Below are positions 8,829 to 16,102 of a stretch of DNA of 64,000 nt, one piece after another; the first letter of the stretch is position 1, and each line of letters begins with the position of its first letter. Made by a program: the position numbers and the translations under genes. The DNA lies in contig JAEWHC010000003.1 of assembly GCA_023387985.1 (NCBI GenBank), forward strand, positions 26,117 through 90,116. Direction: 5' to 3'. The notes under the pieces are model-generated. The model was not told the origin of the DNA and ran no database searches. It saw nothing but the letters and a program-made list of their open reading frames with translations. Source of the DNA: Bacteroidota bacterium. GTDB lineage: Bacteria; Bacteroidota; Bacteroidia; Chitinophagales; Chitinophagaceae.

Positions 8829-9233
8829 TTAATGATGACAATGCTCTTTATGCGAGCAGGAGCCATGTTCACGACAGAGGCGGAAATTCAGGAAATGCGC
8901 AGAAAGAATCAACACCACAGCGGGGATAAGGATATAAATGAAATGTTCTTCAAACCATTGCTTCAAAAACAACAGGCTTATGCCCGCTATAAACAGAGCC
9001 ACAGGCCAGGAACTATGATGGTGTTTTTTCCATCCGTGTTTTAATGCAATCACTCCAATGACCAATGCCAGGAAGATCATGCCGAACTCAAAAGCTTCAT
9101 TGTGAACGATATTCACCCCAAGGAGCGGCAGGCTCGTGAAAAATAGGGGCAGTACAGCGCAATGGATAGCGCAGGCAACCGATGTAGCCATTCCCATGCG
9201 GTCCCAATCCATCTTAAATCCTTTTTCGGCCAT
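8829..9233 (-). CDS. MerC-domain membrane protein
   Basis: 134 residues from the ATG at 9233. Four membrane helices are predicted at roughly 15-40, 48-67, 75-95 and 100-120. Helix 1 holds the MerC metal-binding pair CAIHC (C21, C25), and the tail is rich in Cys and His (CREHGSCSHKEHCHH), fitting metal handling. MerC proteins import mercuric ion in mercury operons; chromosomal Bacteroidota homologues sit beside Zur-like regulators and are more likely zinc-related, which is inferred. The start at 9233 is preferred because longer starts would run through the operator-like palindrome at 9242-9260. Divergent from sco and fur. Confidence 0.85.
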   Translation of the reverse strand: MAEKGFKMDWDRMGMATSVACAIHCAVLPLFFTSLPLLGVNIVHNEAFEFGMIFLALVIGVIALKHGWKKHHHSSWPVALFIAGISLLFLKQWFEEHFIYILIPAVVLILSAHFLNFRLCREHGSCSHKEHCHH

Positions 9234-9241
9234 AATCGTTT

Positions 9242-9260
9242 TTTGCAACATTATTGCAAA
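9242..9260. promoter_or_regulatory. Palindromic operator candidate (Fur/Zur-like box)
   Basis: Perfect inverted repeat TTTGCAA-N5-TTGCAAA (19 bases). It overlaps the minus-strand -7 element TATATTTG (9257-9264) of merC and is 9 bases from its start codon, the position of a repressor site. A Fur-family gene two genes away is the obvious candidate regulator. Confidence 0.6.
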
Positions 9261-9264
9261 TATA
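9257..9264 (-). promoter_or_regulatory. merC -7 promoter element
   Basis: TATATTTG on the minus strand matches the Bacteroidota -7 consensus TAnnTTTG. It would start transcription near 9250, about 18 bases before the merC ATG. Confidence 0.5.
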
Positions 9265-9288
9265 AGCAAGCCCCGGAAAATATATTGC

Positions 9289-9296
9289 TAACTTTG
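9289..9296 (+). promoter_or_regulatory. sco -7 promoter element, 5 bases before the ATG
   Basis: TAACTTTG matches TAnnTTTG. The predicted transcription start falls at or next to the ATG at 9302, so the messenger may be leaderless. Confidence 0.55.
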
Positions 9297-9301
9297 TACC
9301 C

Positions 9302-9952
9302 ATGACAAACAAAACAAAATGGTTAATCTACGCCATTGGCGGATCTGCCATGGTATTGCTTTTTTTCTTTTTTGTTTTTCGCGGAACGGACGAATACAAG
9401 GTCAAGTTGCCGGTGATGAGCTATGTAAAACCGTTTTCCTTTATCAACCAGGACAGTGCAACAGTTACGCTTGACCAGGTGAAAGGAAAGATTTATGTTG
9501 CCAATTATTTCTTTGTGAATTGCCGGGGGATTTGTCCGGATATGAATGGCAATCTGCACACTGTATACGAAAAATTTAAAGGCAACCCTCAGGTGGCTTT
9601 TCTTACGCATACCTGTGAACCTGAAAATGACAGCGTTCCGGCATTGAAGGAATACGCCCGGCTTATGGACGCCGATGGCAAGCAATGGCAGTTTCTGACG
9701 GGTGACAAACTAGCGCTTTACCAGGCAGCGCGGGAGAGCTATAAAATCGATGATCCGCATAACAATGTTGGCGATATTGGTGACCAGTTTCTGCATTCCC
9801 AATTTCTATCACTGGTCGACCAGATGGGTCGTGTTCGTGGAGTATATGATGGCCTGAAGAGAAAAGAAGTCAGTTTGCTAATTTCCGATATCAACATGCT
9901 ACTTGCCCAGGGACAGGAAGATGGTGTTTTGGATAAAATCCTCAGCAAATAA
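9302..9952 (+). CDS. SCO1/SenC-family copper chaperone
   Basis: 216 residues: N-terminal membrane anchor (residues ~7-26, WLIYAIGGSAMVLLFFFFVF), then a thioredoxin-fold domain. The copper ligands are conserved: C74 and C78 in NCRGICPDM, and H165 in FLHSQF. SCO proteins deliver copper to the CuA site of cytochrome c oxidase on the periplasmic face. It is 2-11 bases upstream of the Fur-family gene and divergent from merC, so the locus looks like a metal-regulated unit, although no oxidase genes are adjacent. A TAACTTTG promoter element lies just before the start. Confidence 0.92.
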   Translation: MTNKTKWLIYAIGGSAMVLLFFFFVFRGTDEYKVKLPVMSYVKPFSFINQDSATVTLDQVKGKIYVANYFFVNCRGICPDMNGNLHTVYEKFKGNPQVAFLTHTCEPENDSVPALKEYARLMDADGKQWQFLTGDKLALYQAARESYKIDDPHNNVGDIGDQFLHSQFLSLVDQMGRVRGVYDGLKRKEVSLLISDINMLLAQGQEDGVLDKILSK

Positions 9953-9954
9953 CC

Positions 9955-10407
9955 TTGACTGTTATGAGTAATCGGACCACCGCCGCGGATAGCGTTTTGA
10001 AAAATAACCGGCTCAGCCTTACTGAAAGCCGGAGGCGGATTCTTGAGCTTTTTTTGCAACATGATCCCCATGCTTTGCGCCACAGCGATATTGAATCTGC
10101 GCTGCACGAGATCGACAGGGTAACCATATACCGCACGTTGCAAACCTTTGCCAACAAAGGCATCATCCACAGTATTCCAGGGGCGGACGGTGCTGCCCGT
10201 TACGGGCTTTGTAAAGGACCCTGCGAACAAGGCCATCATCATGATGAACATGTGCATTTTAAATGCCGTAAATGCGGGCAGATTCAATGCCTGGATGAAA
10301 TTGTGATTCCCCCCATCAATGTGCCTTACGGATTTCGTGTGGAGTCTAAAGAAATGGTGGTTGCCGGCGTTTGCGCCGATTGCTCAGGCAGACGAGCTTA
10401 CGCTTAA
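9955..10407 (+). CDS. Fur/Zur-family metalloregulator
   Basis: 150 residues from ATG 9955; ATG 9964 (MSNRTT) is also possible. The winged helix spans ~20-85 with ESRRRILELFL, HSDIESALHEIDRVTIYRTL and ARYGLC. The metal-binding domain has HHHDEHVHFKCRKC (C104, C107), and C140-x-x-C143 (GVCADC) completes the structural zinc site. The arrangement fits Zur-like members more than Fur or PerR, but this is uncertain. It is co-transcribed with sco and probably represses the divergent merC through the palindrome at 9242-9260. A hairpin follows at 10452-10469. Confidence 0.88.
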   Translation: MTVMSNRTTAADSVLKNNRLSLTESRRRILELFLQHDPHALRHSDIESALHEIDRVTIYRTLQTFANKGIIHSIPGADGAARYGLCKGPCEQGHHHDEHVHFKCRKCGQIQCLDEIVIPPINVPYGFRVESKEMVVAGVCADCSGRRAYA

Positions 10408-10451
10408 GGTGTTTGAAAAAACGGCAAGCCGACACCTACCCAAAATAAACA

Positions 10452-10469
10452 AAACCCCTTTCGGGGTTT
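10452..10469 (+). terminator. Hairpin after the Fur-family gene
   Basis: AAACCCC (10452-10458), loop TTTC, GGGGTTT (10463-10469), perfect 7-bp stem. The following U-run is weak (cgctttac). Probable terminator of sco-fur. Confidence 0.55.
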
Positions 10470-10633
10470 CGCTTTACTGCACCGCAAGGTACAAATTAAT
10501 CTGCAAATGGCTTCCAATAAAAATCACGGTTTTGAAAAATATTGGTCATTTTACAGTTGCATGACGTTAGGCAGTTTTGCTGAGTAGTTTCCCGGTTGCA
10601 TTCAATACTTTTTCATCACCAAATCATGTCATC

Positions 10634-11911
10634 ATGAAACACTTGAAGCTATTTTTCGCATTGGCTTTTCTTGCAATGGCCATTATTTCCTGTAACAAAA
10701 ACCTTACACCCGAACAGGAACTGCTGGCTACCGAAGAAATGAGCAAAAACATGCCCGCTGTCAGCTTGTCTGACAAAGAATTACTCGGCAAACAATTATT
10801 TTTCGACAAGATCAGCAACCCCGACTGGGTTAGCTGTGCAAGCTGCCACGCTCCGGATCATGGATGGGCCGGCCCGAACCCTGGCATTAACCAGGGGGGC
10901 GGAGTTTACCGCGGTGCTGTTCCGCAACGTTTTGGCAACCGCCGGCCTCAACCGGTATCCTATGCCAGTTATTCTCCAATATTGTATTATGACCACGAAG
11001 AAGATTATTTTGTAGGAGGAAATTTCTGGGACGGAAGAGCAACCGGCGAACAGTATGGTTCACCCATTGAAGATCAGGCCGGCGGACCGTTCCTGAATCT
11101 TGTAGAACAAAATAACCATGGAATGGCGGCGGTTCTTGAGCAGGTAGCCAAATCAAAATACCTCTATCTGTGGCAAAAAGTTTGGGGTGAGCCTCTTTCT
11201 TTTGCATCAGAAGCAGACATTAATCTCAATTATGAGCGTGTTGCCCGTGCCATTGCTGCCTACGAATCCTCACCTGAAGTGAACGCGTTTACTTCAAAGT
11301 TTGATTATTATCTCAAAGGTGAAGCACAAATGACGGCACTTGAACTGGAAGGTCTGGAACTTTTCAGGGGCAAATCTGGTTGTAACTATTGCCATGTAAG
11401 CGAGCCCGACCCTGTTCATAACGTGATCCTTTTTACAAATTATACCTATCACAATATGGGGGTTCCAAAAAATCCGGAAAATCCCTTTTACAAAATGGAC
11501 AGGATATTTCTTGAAAATGGAGATCCCATTAACCCGGAAGGTGAAAACTGGATTGACAAGGGCATTGGTGATTTTCTGAAAGATCATAATAATCCTGAAT
11601 TCTCCAGCCGCGCAAATGACCACATGGGTAAATTCAAAGTGCCTTCCATTCGCAATGTGGCTAAAAAGCCGGGCAATGGCACGCCAAAATCATATATGCA
11701 CAATGGCGTGTTTAAAACACTGGAAGAAGTAGTACATTTCTACAATACAAGGGATGTCAGCGCAAAATGGGCTCCGCCGGAATACCCGTTTAATATAAAT
11801 ACCGCAGAATCCGGTGACCAGCAACTCACACCGGCAGAAGAAAAAGCCATTGTAGCCTTTCTCCATACTTTGTCAGATGGCTACATACCCTCAAAGGGCA
11901 AAATAAAATAG
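10634..11911 (+). CDS. Di-haem cytochrome-c peroxidase/MauG-family lipoprotein
   Basis: 425 residues from ATG 10634, chosen because the lipoprotein signal (MKHLKLFFALAFLAMAIISC, acylated C20) starts there; the frame runs on to 10577. Two c-type haem sites are present: C68-ASCH (haem 1) and C250-NYCH (haem 2). Further landmarks are FFDKISNPDWVSCASCH, NFWDGRATG and KVPSIRNVAKKPGNGTPKSYMHNGVF near the distal haem (broken here as a description of a conserved block around residues 335-360). Family members reduce hydrogen peroxide with electrons from cytochrome c, or oxidise other substrates like MauG. Envelope-anchored. A strong terminator follows. Confidence 0.88.
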   Translation: MKHLKLFFALAFLAMAIISCNKNLTPEQELLATEEMSKNMPAVSLSDKELLGKQLFFDKISNPDWVSCASCHAPDHGWAGPNPGINQGGGVYRGAVPQRFGNRRPQPVSYASYSPILYYDHEEDYFVGGNFWDGRATGEQYGSPIEDQAGGPFLNLVEQNNHGMAAVLEQVAKSKYLYLWQKVWGEPLSFASEADINLNYERVARAIAAYESSPEVNAFTSKFDYYLKGEAQMTALELEGLELFRGKSGCNYCHVSEPDPVHNVILFTNYTYHNMGVPKNPENPFYKMDRIFLENGDPINPEGENWIDKGIGDFLKDHNNPEFSSRANDHMGKFKVPSIRNVAKKPGNGTPKSYMHNGVFKTLEEVVHFYNTRDVSAKWAPPEYPFNINTAESGDQQLTPAEEKAIVAFLHTLSDGYIPSKGKIK

Positions 11912-11961
11912 CCCCGTGAAATAAAAACCCTGGAAATTTCGCCGGCAGCGAAATAAGTACC

Positions 11962-11999
11962 AATCCCCGTGTACCTCAGGACACGGGGATTATTTTGTT
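11962..11999 (+). terminator. Terminator of the di-haem peroxidase gene
   Basis: Perfect 11-bp stem AATCCCCGTGT (11962-11972) with ACACGGGGATT (11981-11991), then ATTTTGTT. Confidence 0.85.
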
Positions 12000-12003
12000 A
12001 GCC

Positions 12004-12037
12004 AAAAAAAAACCGGTACGACAAGGGGTCATACCGG
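12004..12037 (-). terminator. Minus-strand terminator-like hairpin
   Basis: CCGGTA (12013-12018) pairs with TACCGG (12032-12037); on the minus strand a run of nine T follows (12004-12012). It lies 250 bases past the DHS-like gene, or would end a transcript between them. Confidence 0.65.
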
Positions 12038-12232
12038 AAAAAATTAAGTTTAAAGATACACCGAACTTTAATTTCCTCAAATAGCTGTCATCATCTTTTA
12101 CCCAAAAGAGCTAATCGAACTTTGGTATTCAATAGCTGCGCGGAGGGAAGCAACGCTTTAATACAAAATGCTTTATCGCATTCCGCGAAAATGAATGCAT
12201 CAATTGGCATTGATTACATAATGGATTAACAA

Positions 12233-12258
12233 GCCCCCGCATTTTCGTGTGCGGGGGC
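12233..12258. terminator. GC-rich hairpin after the DHS-like gene
   Basis: GCCCCCGCA (12233-12241) with TGCGGGGGC (12250-12258), perfect 9 bp, loop of eight. It lies 34 bases past the minus-strand stop at 12292. Only weak T-runs flank it on either strand (gttttg on plus, cttgtt on minus). Confidence 0.5.
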
Positions 12259-12291
12259 GTTTTGCATGATCCTGTAAGTGGTTTATTTGTT

Positions 12292-13266
12292 TTACCAGCC
12301 TAAAATATAGGCAAACATTAAGGGCGCAACTATGGTAGCATCACTTTCCACTATAAATTTAGGTGTGCTGATATCCAGTTTTCCCCAGGTGATTTTTTCG
12401 TTAGGAACCGCGCCGCTATAAGAACCGTATGAAGTGGTGCTGTCGCTGATCTGGCAGAAATAGCTCCAGAAAGGAACATCAGTCCACTCCAGGTCCTGGT
12501 ACATCATGGGCACTACGCAAATGGGAAAATCTCCGGCAATGCCTCCTCCTATCTGGAAAAAACCCACACCTTTTCCGCCGCTGTTCGCCCGGTACCACTC
12601 GGTTAGCCAAACCATGTATTCAATTCCGCTTTTCACAGTGCTTGCCTGCAATTCGCCTTTAACCACGTAGCTGGCGAAAATATTTCCGGTCGTGCTGTCT
12701 TCCCAGCCGGGTACCACAATGGGGATATTTTTTTTTGCCGCAGCCATTATCCAGCTATCCCTGGGATCAATTTCAAAATACTGGTCCAGATCACCGCTCA
12801 AAACCGTTTTGTATAAAAATTCGTGCGGAAAATAACGTTCACCCTTGCTTTCGGCATCCGTCCATTGTTTTACGATCGCTTTTTGCAAGCGGCGGAAAGC
12901 TTCTTCCTCCGGAATGCAGGTATCGGTTACGCGGTTATAATGATTTTCCAGCAATTCCCATTCCTGTTGGGGTGTGAGATCACGATAATTGGGAACCCTC
13001 TTATAGTGCGAATGCGCCACAAGGTTCATTACATCTTCTTCCAGGTTGGCTCCGGTACAACTTATGATGTGCACCTTATCCTGACGGATCATCTCGGCCA
13101 GGCTCAGTCCAAGCTCAGCCGTACTCATTGCACCGGCAAGGGTCACCATCATTTTTCCACCATCCATTAAATGGGTTTCGTATCCTTTTGCCGCATCTAT
13201 CAACGCGGCTGCATTAAAATGCCGGTAATGATGGAGTATAAATTCACTGATTGGTCCTTTGTTCAT
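12292..13266 (-). CDS. Deoxyhypusine synthase-family protein
   Basis: 324 residues from ATG 13266 (MNKGPISEF); an upstream TTG at 13299 is in frame, but a TACCTTTG promoter element overlaps it. It has the DHS fold signatures: TLAGAMSTAELGLSLAEMI (NAD-binding loop), HIISCTGANLEEDVMNLVAH, GGGIAGDFPICVVPMM, and SGAVPNEKITWGKLD, where K296 aligns with the lysine that carries the aminobutyl intermediate in eukaryotic DHS. Bacteria lack eIF5A, so the substrate must differ; bacterial members are suspected to work in polyamine metabolism (homospermidine-like chemistry), which is not shown here. NAD-dependent, cytoplasmic. No other polyamine gene is adjacent. Confidence 0.88.
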   Translation of the reverse strand: MNKGPISEFILHHYRHFNAAALIDAAKGYETHLMDGGKMMVTLAGAMSTAELGLSLAEMIRQDKVHIISCTGANLEEDVMNLVAHSHYKRVPNYRDLTPQQEWELLENHYNRVTDTCIPEEEAFRRLQKAIVKQWTDAESKGERYFPHEFLYKTVLSGDLDQYFEIDPRDSWIMAAAKKNIPIVVPGWEDSTTGNIFASYVVKGELQASTVKSGIEYMVWLTEWYRANSGGKGVGFFQIGGGIAGDFPICVVPMMYQDLEWTDVPFWSYFCQISDSTTSYGSYSGAVPNEKITWGKLDISTPKFIVESDATIVAPLMFAYILGW

Positions 13267-13296
13267 AACTTGATATTTGTTGGGATGATTTGGTGG

Positions 13297-13304
13297 CAAA
13301 GGTA
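13297..13304 (-). promoter_or_regulatory. -7 promoter element of the DHS-like gene
   Basis: TACCTTTG on the minus strand; predicted leader of about 25 bases to the ATG at 13266. Confidence 0.45.
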
Positions 13305-13409
13305 AATATTGTTCACTACTATAATAATTTCACGGTTTGGAAGGTCGGGGCAGCTGTTATGCATCCACCAATGTTTCCCTCAAACGATACTGCAAGTTTC
13401 CATTCCGGT

Positions 13410-13417
13410 TAACTTTA
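13410..13417 (+). promoter_or_regulatory. acpH -7 promoter element, 6 bases before the ATG
   Basis: TAACTTTA, one base off TAnnTTTG, with only CAATTT before the ATG at 13424. Possible leaderless transcript. Confidence 0.45.
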
Positions 13418-13423
13418 CAATTT

Positions 13424-14038
13424 ATGAATTACCTGGCCCATGCATACTTTTCACTCAACAATCACGATTGGCTGGTTGGCAACATGATCAGCGATACCGT
13501 TAAAGGGCGGCACAAATTCGATTACTCAACAGGCATTCAGCAAGGCATTGCCCTCCACAGGCTAATGGATACATTTACGGATGCTTCACCGGTTGTAAAA
13601 CAAGCCATGCAAATTCTTGAACCCGGAGCAGGAAGATATGCGGGACCTTTTATCGATATTGCATTCGATTATTTTCTCGCAAATGACCCGGCTTTTTTCC
13701 CCGATGAGGAAAGTCTTGCGAAATTTGCCCAAAACGTGTACAAGGTGCTGGCCATTTACACCAAAACCGGATTTTATCCTGCGGTCTTCGAGCGGCTTGT
13801 TTCTTATATGCGCATGCAGAACTGGCTGTTTAACTATCGTTTTACACACGGCATTTGCAAAAGCTTTAACGGGCTAACCATGCGGGCGAAATACCTGGAC
13901 CCCCGTCACAACAGCTTTGAGCTTTTTCTTGAAAACATGGAATCCCTGCAGCAGCTGTACAATGCATTCATCCCCCGGCTCTCTTTGCTGGTTGTGGAAT
14001 GGGCTGCGGTGCAAACACCGGATCCATGCGACTTTTAA
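13424..14038 (+). CDS. acpH: Acyl-carrier-protein phosphodiesterase
   Basis: 204 residues from ATG 13424; a longer frame to 13337 exists but the family starts with MNYLAHAY. It shows the AcpH/ACPD pattern: MNYLAHAYFSLNNHDWLVGN, MISDTVKG, GIQQGIALHRLMDTFTD (metal ligands His and Asp), and FIDIAFDYFLAND. The enzyme hydrolyses the 4'-phosphopantetheine arm from holo-ACP. The C terminus overlaps the convergent DUF3667 gene by 4 bases. Confidence 0.9.
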   Translation: MNYLAHAYFSLNNHDWLVGNMISDTVKGRHKFDYSTGIQQGIALHRLMDTFTDASPVVKQAMQILEPGAGRYAGPFIDIAFDYFLANDPAFFPDEESLAKFAQNVYKVLAIYTKTGFYPAVFERLVSYMRMQNWLFNYRFTHGICKSFNGLTMRAKYLDPRHNSFELFLENMESLQQLYNAFIPRLSLLVVEWAAVQTPDPCDF

Positions 14039-15246
14039 ACCGAGCTGATTGCCATCCAGGATGCGAACATTCCGGTGAGTAAAACAAAAAGGAAACCTGT
14101 TAAAAAAAGCAACACCAAAAATTTAATGATGGTTTTAAATGCGGGCTGATGAAAGAAATTTCGAAGACTGCTGTAATTGTACCAAAGCGCATAGATGGCC
14201 AGTGCCCAAAGAATTGGAAATACGAACCAGGAAGGCAAAATGAGGATAAGATAAGACAGCAACAACCATGTCAGCAGGATGATGTACATGGCAATATAAT
14301 TGTGAATGGTAAATATGCCAAGGCCCACATAGTTTCTGCGCTTATGCCGGTAATAAAGCAAGTAAATAAAAAAGGCGACAAAAGGCAATGAGATGAACAT
14401 CATTTTAGGAAGGGAATGAAGAAAGTCGTCTAAGATTTCTTTAAGGTATTTGTCCGGGTCTTCATTCATCCGGTCACGGATAAGGTAAATTTTCTTTTTG
14501 CCATAACGTATAAACCATCCATCACGTTTGGTTTCCGGCAGGCTTTTCTGGGTGCTGTCGTAGGAAGCCAGGTTTCCCGGAAGAATATTACTTTTTTGGG
14601 GCGTCCTGATGTCTGCGACCGGCCACTTCGACCGGCTTGAATCTGGAATTACCGTGACTATGGGAATTCCGGTGCGTAGTTCCATCGAAATGATGCCTTT
14701 TTCCAGTTCATCCAGCTTTTGCTGCAACCTGGCCCTATCGGTACTGTCGGTAATTCTTGCAATGCTATCTGTTAATGCTATATATTCCTGGGTAAACTTT
14801 TCAGTAAGGCTCCGTTTCCAGGGAGCTGCTGGAATTGAAGTTTCCTCGTTTTGCAAAATGCTGTCCTGGGTAGCTACCCCCGCTTCAGTCTGGACTAGTT
14901 GTCCGGCGTTTTTCATCAGGGAAGAAGGCGGATGATCTTTCAGAAAGAAAAAAAGGATAAAACAAATTGCGGATGTAAAAACGTACATTTTAACCGGGTG
15001 CAAATAGGCCGAACGACGGCCCCGAAGATATTCTTTGGTAAGGAAAGCCGGCTTTAGCAAAAGCAGGCGCATGGTATGGAAAAATTTTCCATCGTAATGA
15101 AAAATGTCTGCTATAAAATGGCTGATCATTCCCCACACGGTATCTTCCAGTTCCACATTGGCCTGCCCGCAGTGCTGACAATAATGGCCAGCAACTTCAG
15201 CGCCGCAATTCAGACAGTTTTTATCCTGGCGTTCCTTTCCGTGCAT
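14035..15246 (-). CDS. DUF3667 membrane protein with zinc ribbon
   Basis: 403 residues. The N terminus has a four-cysteine zinc ribbon, C11-LNC14 and C23-QHC26, followed by the DUF3667 signature FHYDGKFFHTMRLLLLKPAFL and GRRSAYLHPVKMYVFTSA. The first membrane helix is at ~92-108. A long soluble insert (~110-270, charged, with many Ser/Asp) separates it from three to four C-terminal helices (~285-400). DUF3667 proteins are usually shorter, so the insert is notable. Function unknown; probably inner membrane with a cytoplasmic ribbon. Convergent with acpH, 4-base overlap. Confidence 0.85.
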   Translation of the reverse strand: MHGKERQDKNCLNCGAEVAGHYCQHCGQANVELEDTVWGMISHFIADIFHYDGKFFHTMRLLLLKPAFLTKEYLRGRRSAYLHPVKMYVFTSAICFILFFFLKDHPPSSLMKNAGQLVQTEAGVATQDSILQNEETSIPAAPWKRSLTEKFTQEYIALTDSIARITDSTDRARLQQKLDELEKGIISMELRTGIPIVTVIPDSSRSKWPVADIRTPQKSNILPGNLASYDSTQKSLPETKRDGWFIRYGKKKIYLIRDRMNEDPDKYLKEILDDFLHSLPKMMFISLPFVAFFIYLLYYRHKRRNYVGLGIFTIHNYIAMYIILLTWLLLSYLILILPSWFVFPILWALAIYALWYNYSSLRNFFHQPAFKTIIKFLVLLFLTGFLFVLLTGMFASWMAISSV

Positions 15247-15393
15247 ATAGTACGTTTACATAACAAAATAAAGAATTCCCATTATACTGGTGTTTACAAT
15301 TTTAATGCTTTCAGGAAAACAATATCTCAGCCAGCGCCTTTTAAGGGAGCTATAGTAAAGTATTTTCAAAAAATGCACGCAAAAGGGAAATCG

Positions 15394-15401
15394 TATCTTT
15401 G
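15394..15401 (+). promoter_or_regulatory. -7 promoter element 5 bases before a start codon
   Basis: TATCTTTG matches TAnnTTTG; CGCCC separates it from the ATG at 15407. Possible leaderless transcript. Confidence 0.55.
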
Positions 15402-15406
15402 CGCCC

Positions 15407-16078
15407 ATGAAAAAACCGGTTTTCTATTATTGTTATGATGCTTATTGCGGATGGTGCTATGGATTCAGTCCTGTTTTGGTGAAATTGTTCGACGCTTACC
15501 GTGACCGGATGGATTTCGATGTATTGAGTGGAAATATGATCCCTGTGGAAAGTGCCCGCCACATTTCGGCAACAGCCGGCTATATTGCCGAAGCCTATAA
15601 GCGGGTTGAGGAAATGGCCGGTGTGAAATTTGGCGATGACTGGTTATGGCATTATACCAATCCGGATAAAAGCGACTGGTATCCCAGCAGCGAAAAACCG
15701 GCAATCGCCCTCAGCATAGCCAAAGACAAAAATCCGGATTTTGCCGTTCCGTTTGCGGCGGATATCCAAAAAGCATTGCATATCGAAGGTCGCGATCTTA
15801 CCGATGCCGAAGCCTACCGCCACCTGCTTCCACAATATGGTTTTAAACCTAAGGATTTTTATGAAAAACTCGGTTCGGAAGAATTCAGGGAAAAAGCCCA
15901 TTATGATTTTGCCCTTTGCCGGCAACTTCAGGTAACCGGTTTTCCGGCTGCCTATATTCAGACAACCGATAGCAAATTTTACCAGGTGCTGCGTGGCTAT
16001 GCGGATTTTGAAACAGTACGCCACCGAATCGACCAGGTGTTGAAGACCGCCGGATTTGAAAACGAACCCGGTAATTAG
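15407..16078 (+). CDS. Cytoplasmic DsbA-family thiol oxidoreductase
   Basis: 223 residues, no signal peptide. A thioredoxin-fold active site CGWC (C14-C17, in YCYDAYCGWCYGFSP) and the cis-proline strand QVTGFPAAYIQ at ~178-188 place it in the DsbA/FrnE-like group with a helical insertion domain (~60-160). Without an export signal it probably works in the cytoplasm as a disulfide oxidoreductase or isomerase; partner unknown. It is 24 bases upstream of the PfkB-type kinase, so the two may be co-transcribed. Confidence 0.85.
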   Translation: MKKPVFYYCYDAYCGWCYGFSPVLVKLFDAYRDRMDFDVLSGNMIPVESARHISATAGYIAEAYKRVEEMAGVKFGDDWLWHYTNPDKSDWYPSSEKPAIALSIAKDKNPDFAVPFAADIQKALHIEGRDLTDAEAYRHLLPQYGFKPKDFYEKLGSEEFREKAHYDFALCRQLQVTGFPAAYIQTTDSKFYQVLRGYADFETVRHRIDQVLKTAGFENEPGN

Positions 16079-16102
16079 CAAATAATTTCAAATAAATACC
16101 CA

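Larger units (their letters stand above)
11912..12291. other. Gene-free stretch with three hairpins
   Basis: 380 bases between the peroxidase and the DHS-like gene, which converge on it. It contains the peroxidase terminator (11962-11999), a minus-strand hairpin with a T-run (12004-12037) and a GC-rich hairpin (12233-12258). Between the last two, about 195 bases have no open frame. A small RNA bounded by the two hairpins is conceivable but unsupported. Confidence 0.5.

Noticed and set aside
13337..13423. Upstream extension of acpH
   Set aside because: Family starts at MNYLAHAY, and the promoter element at 13410 lies inside the extension.
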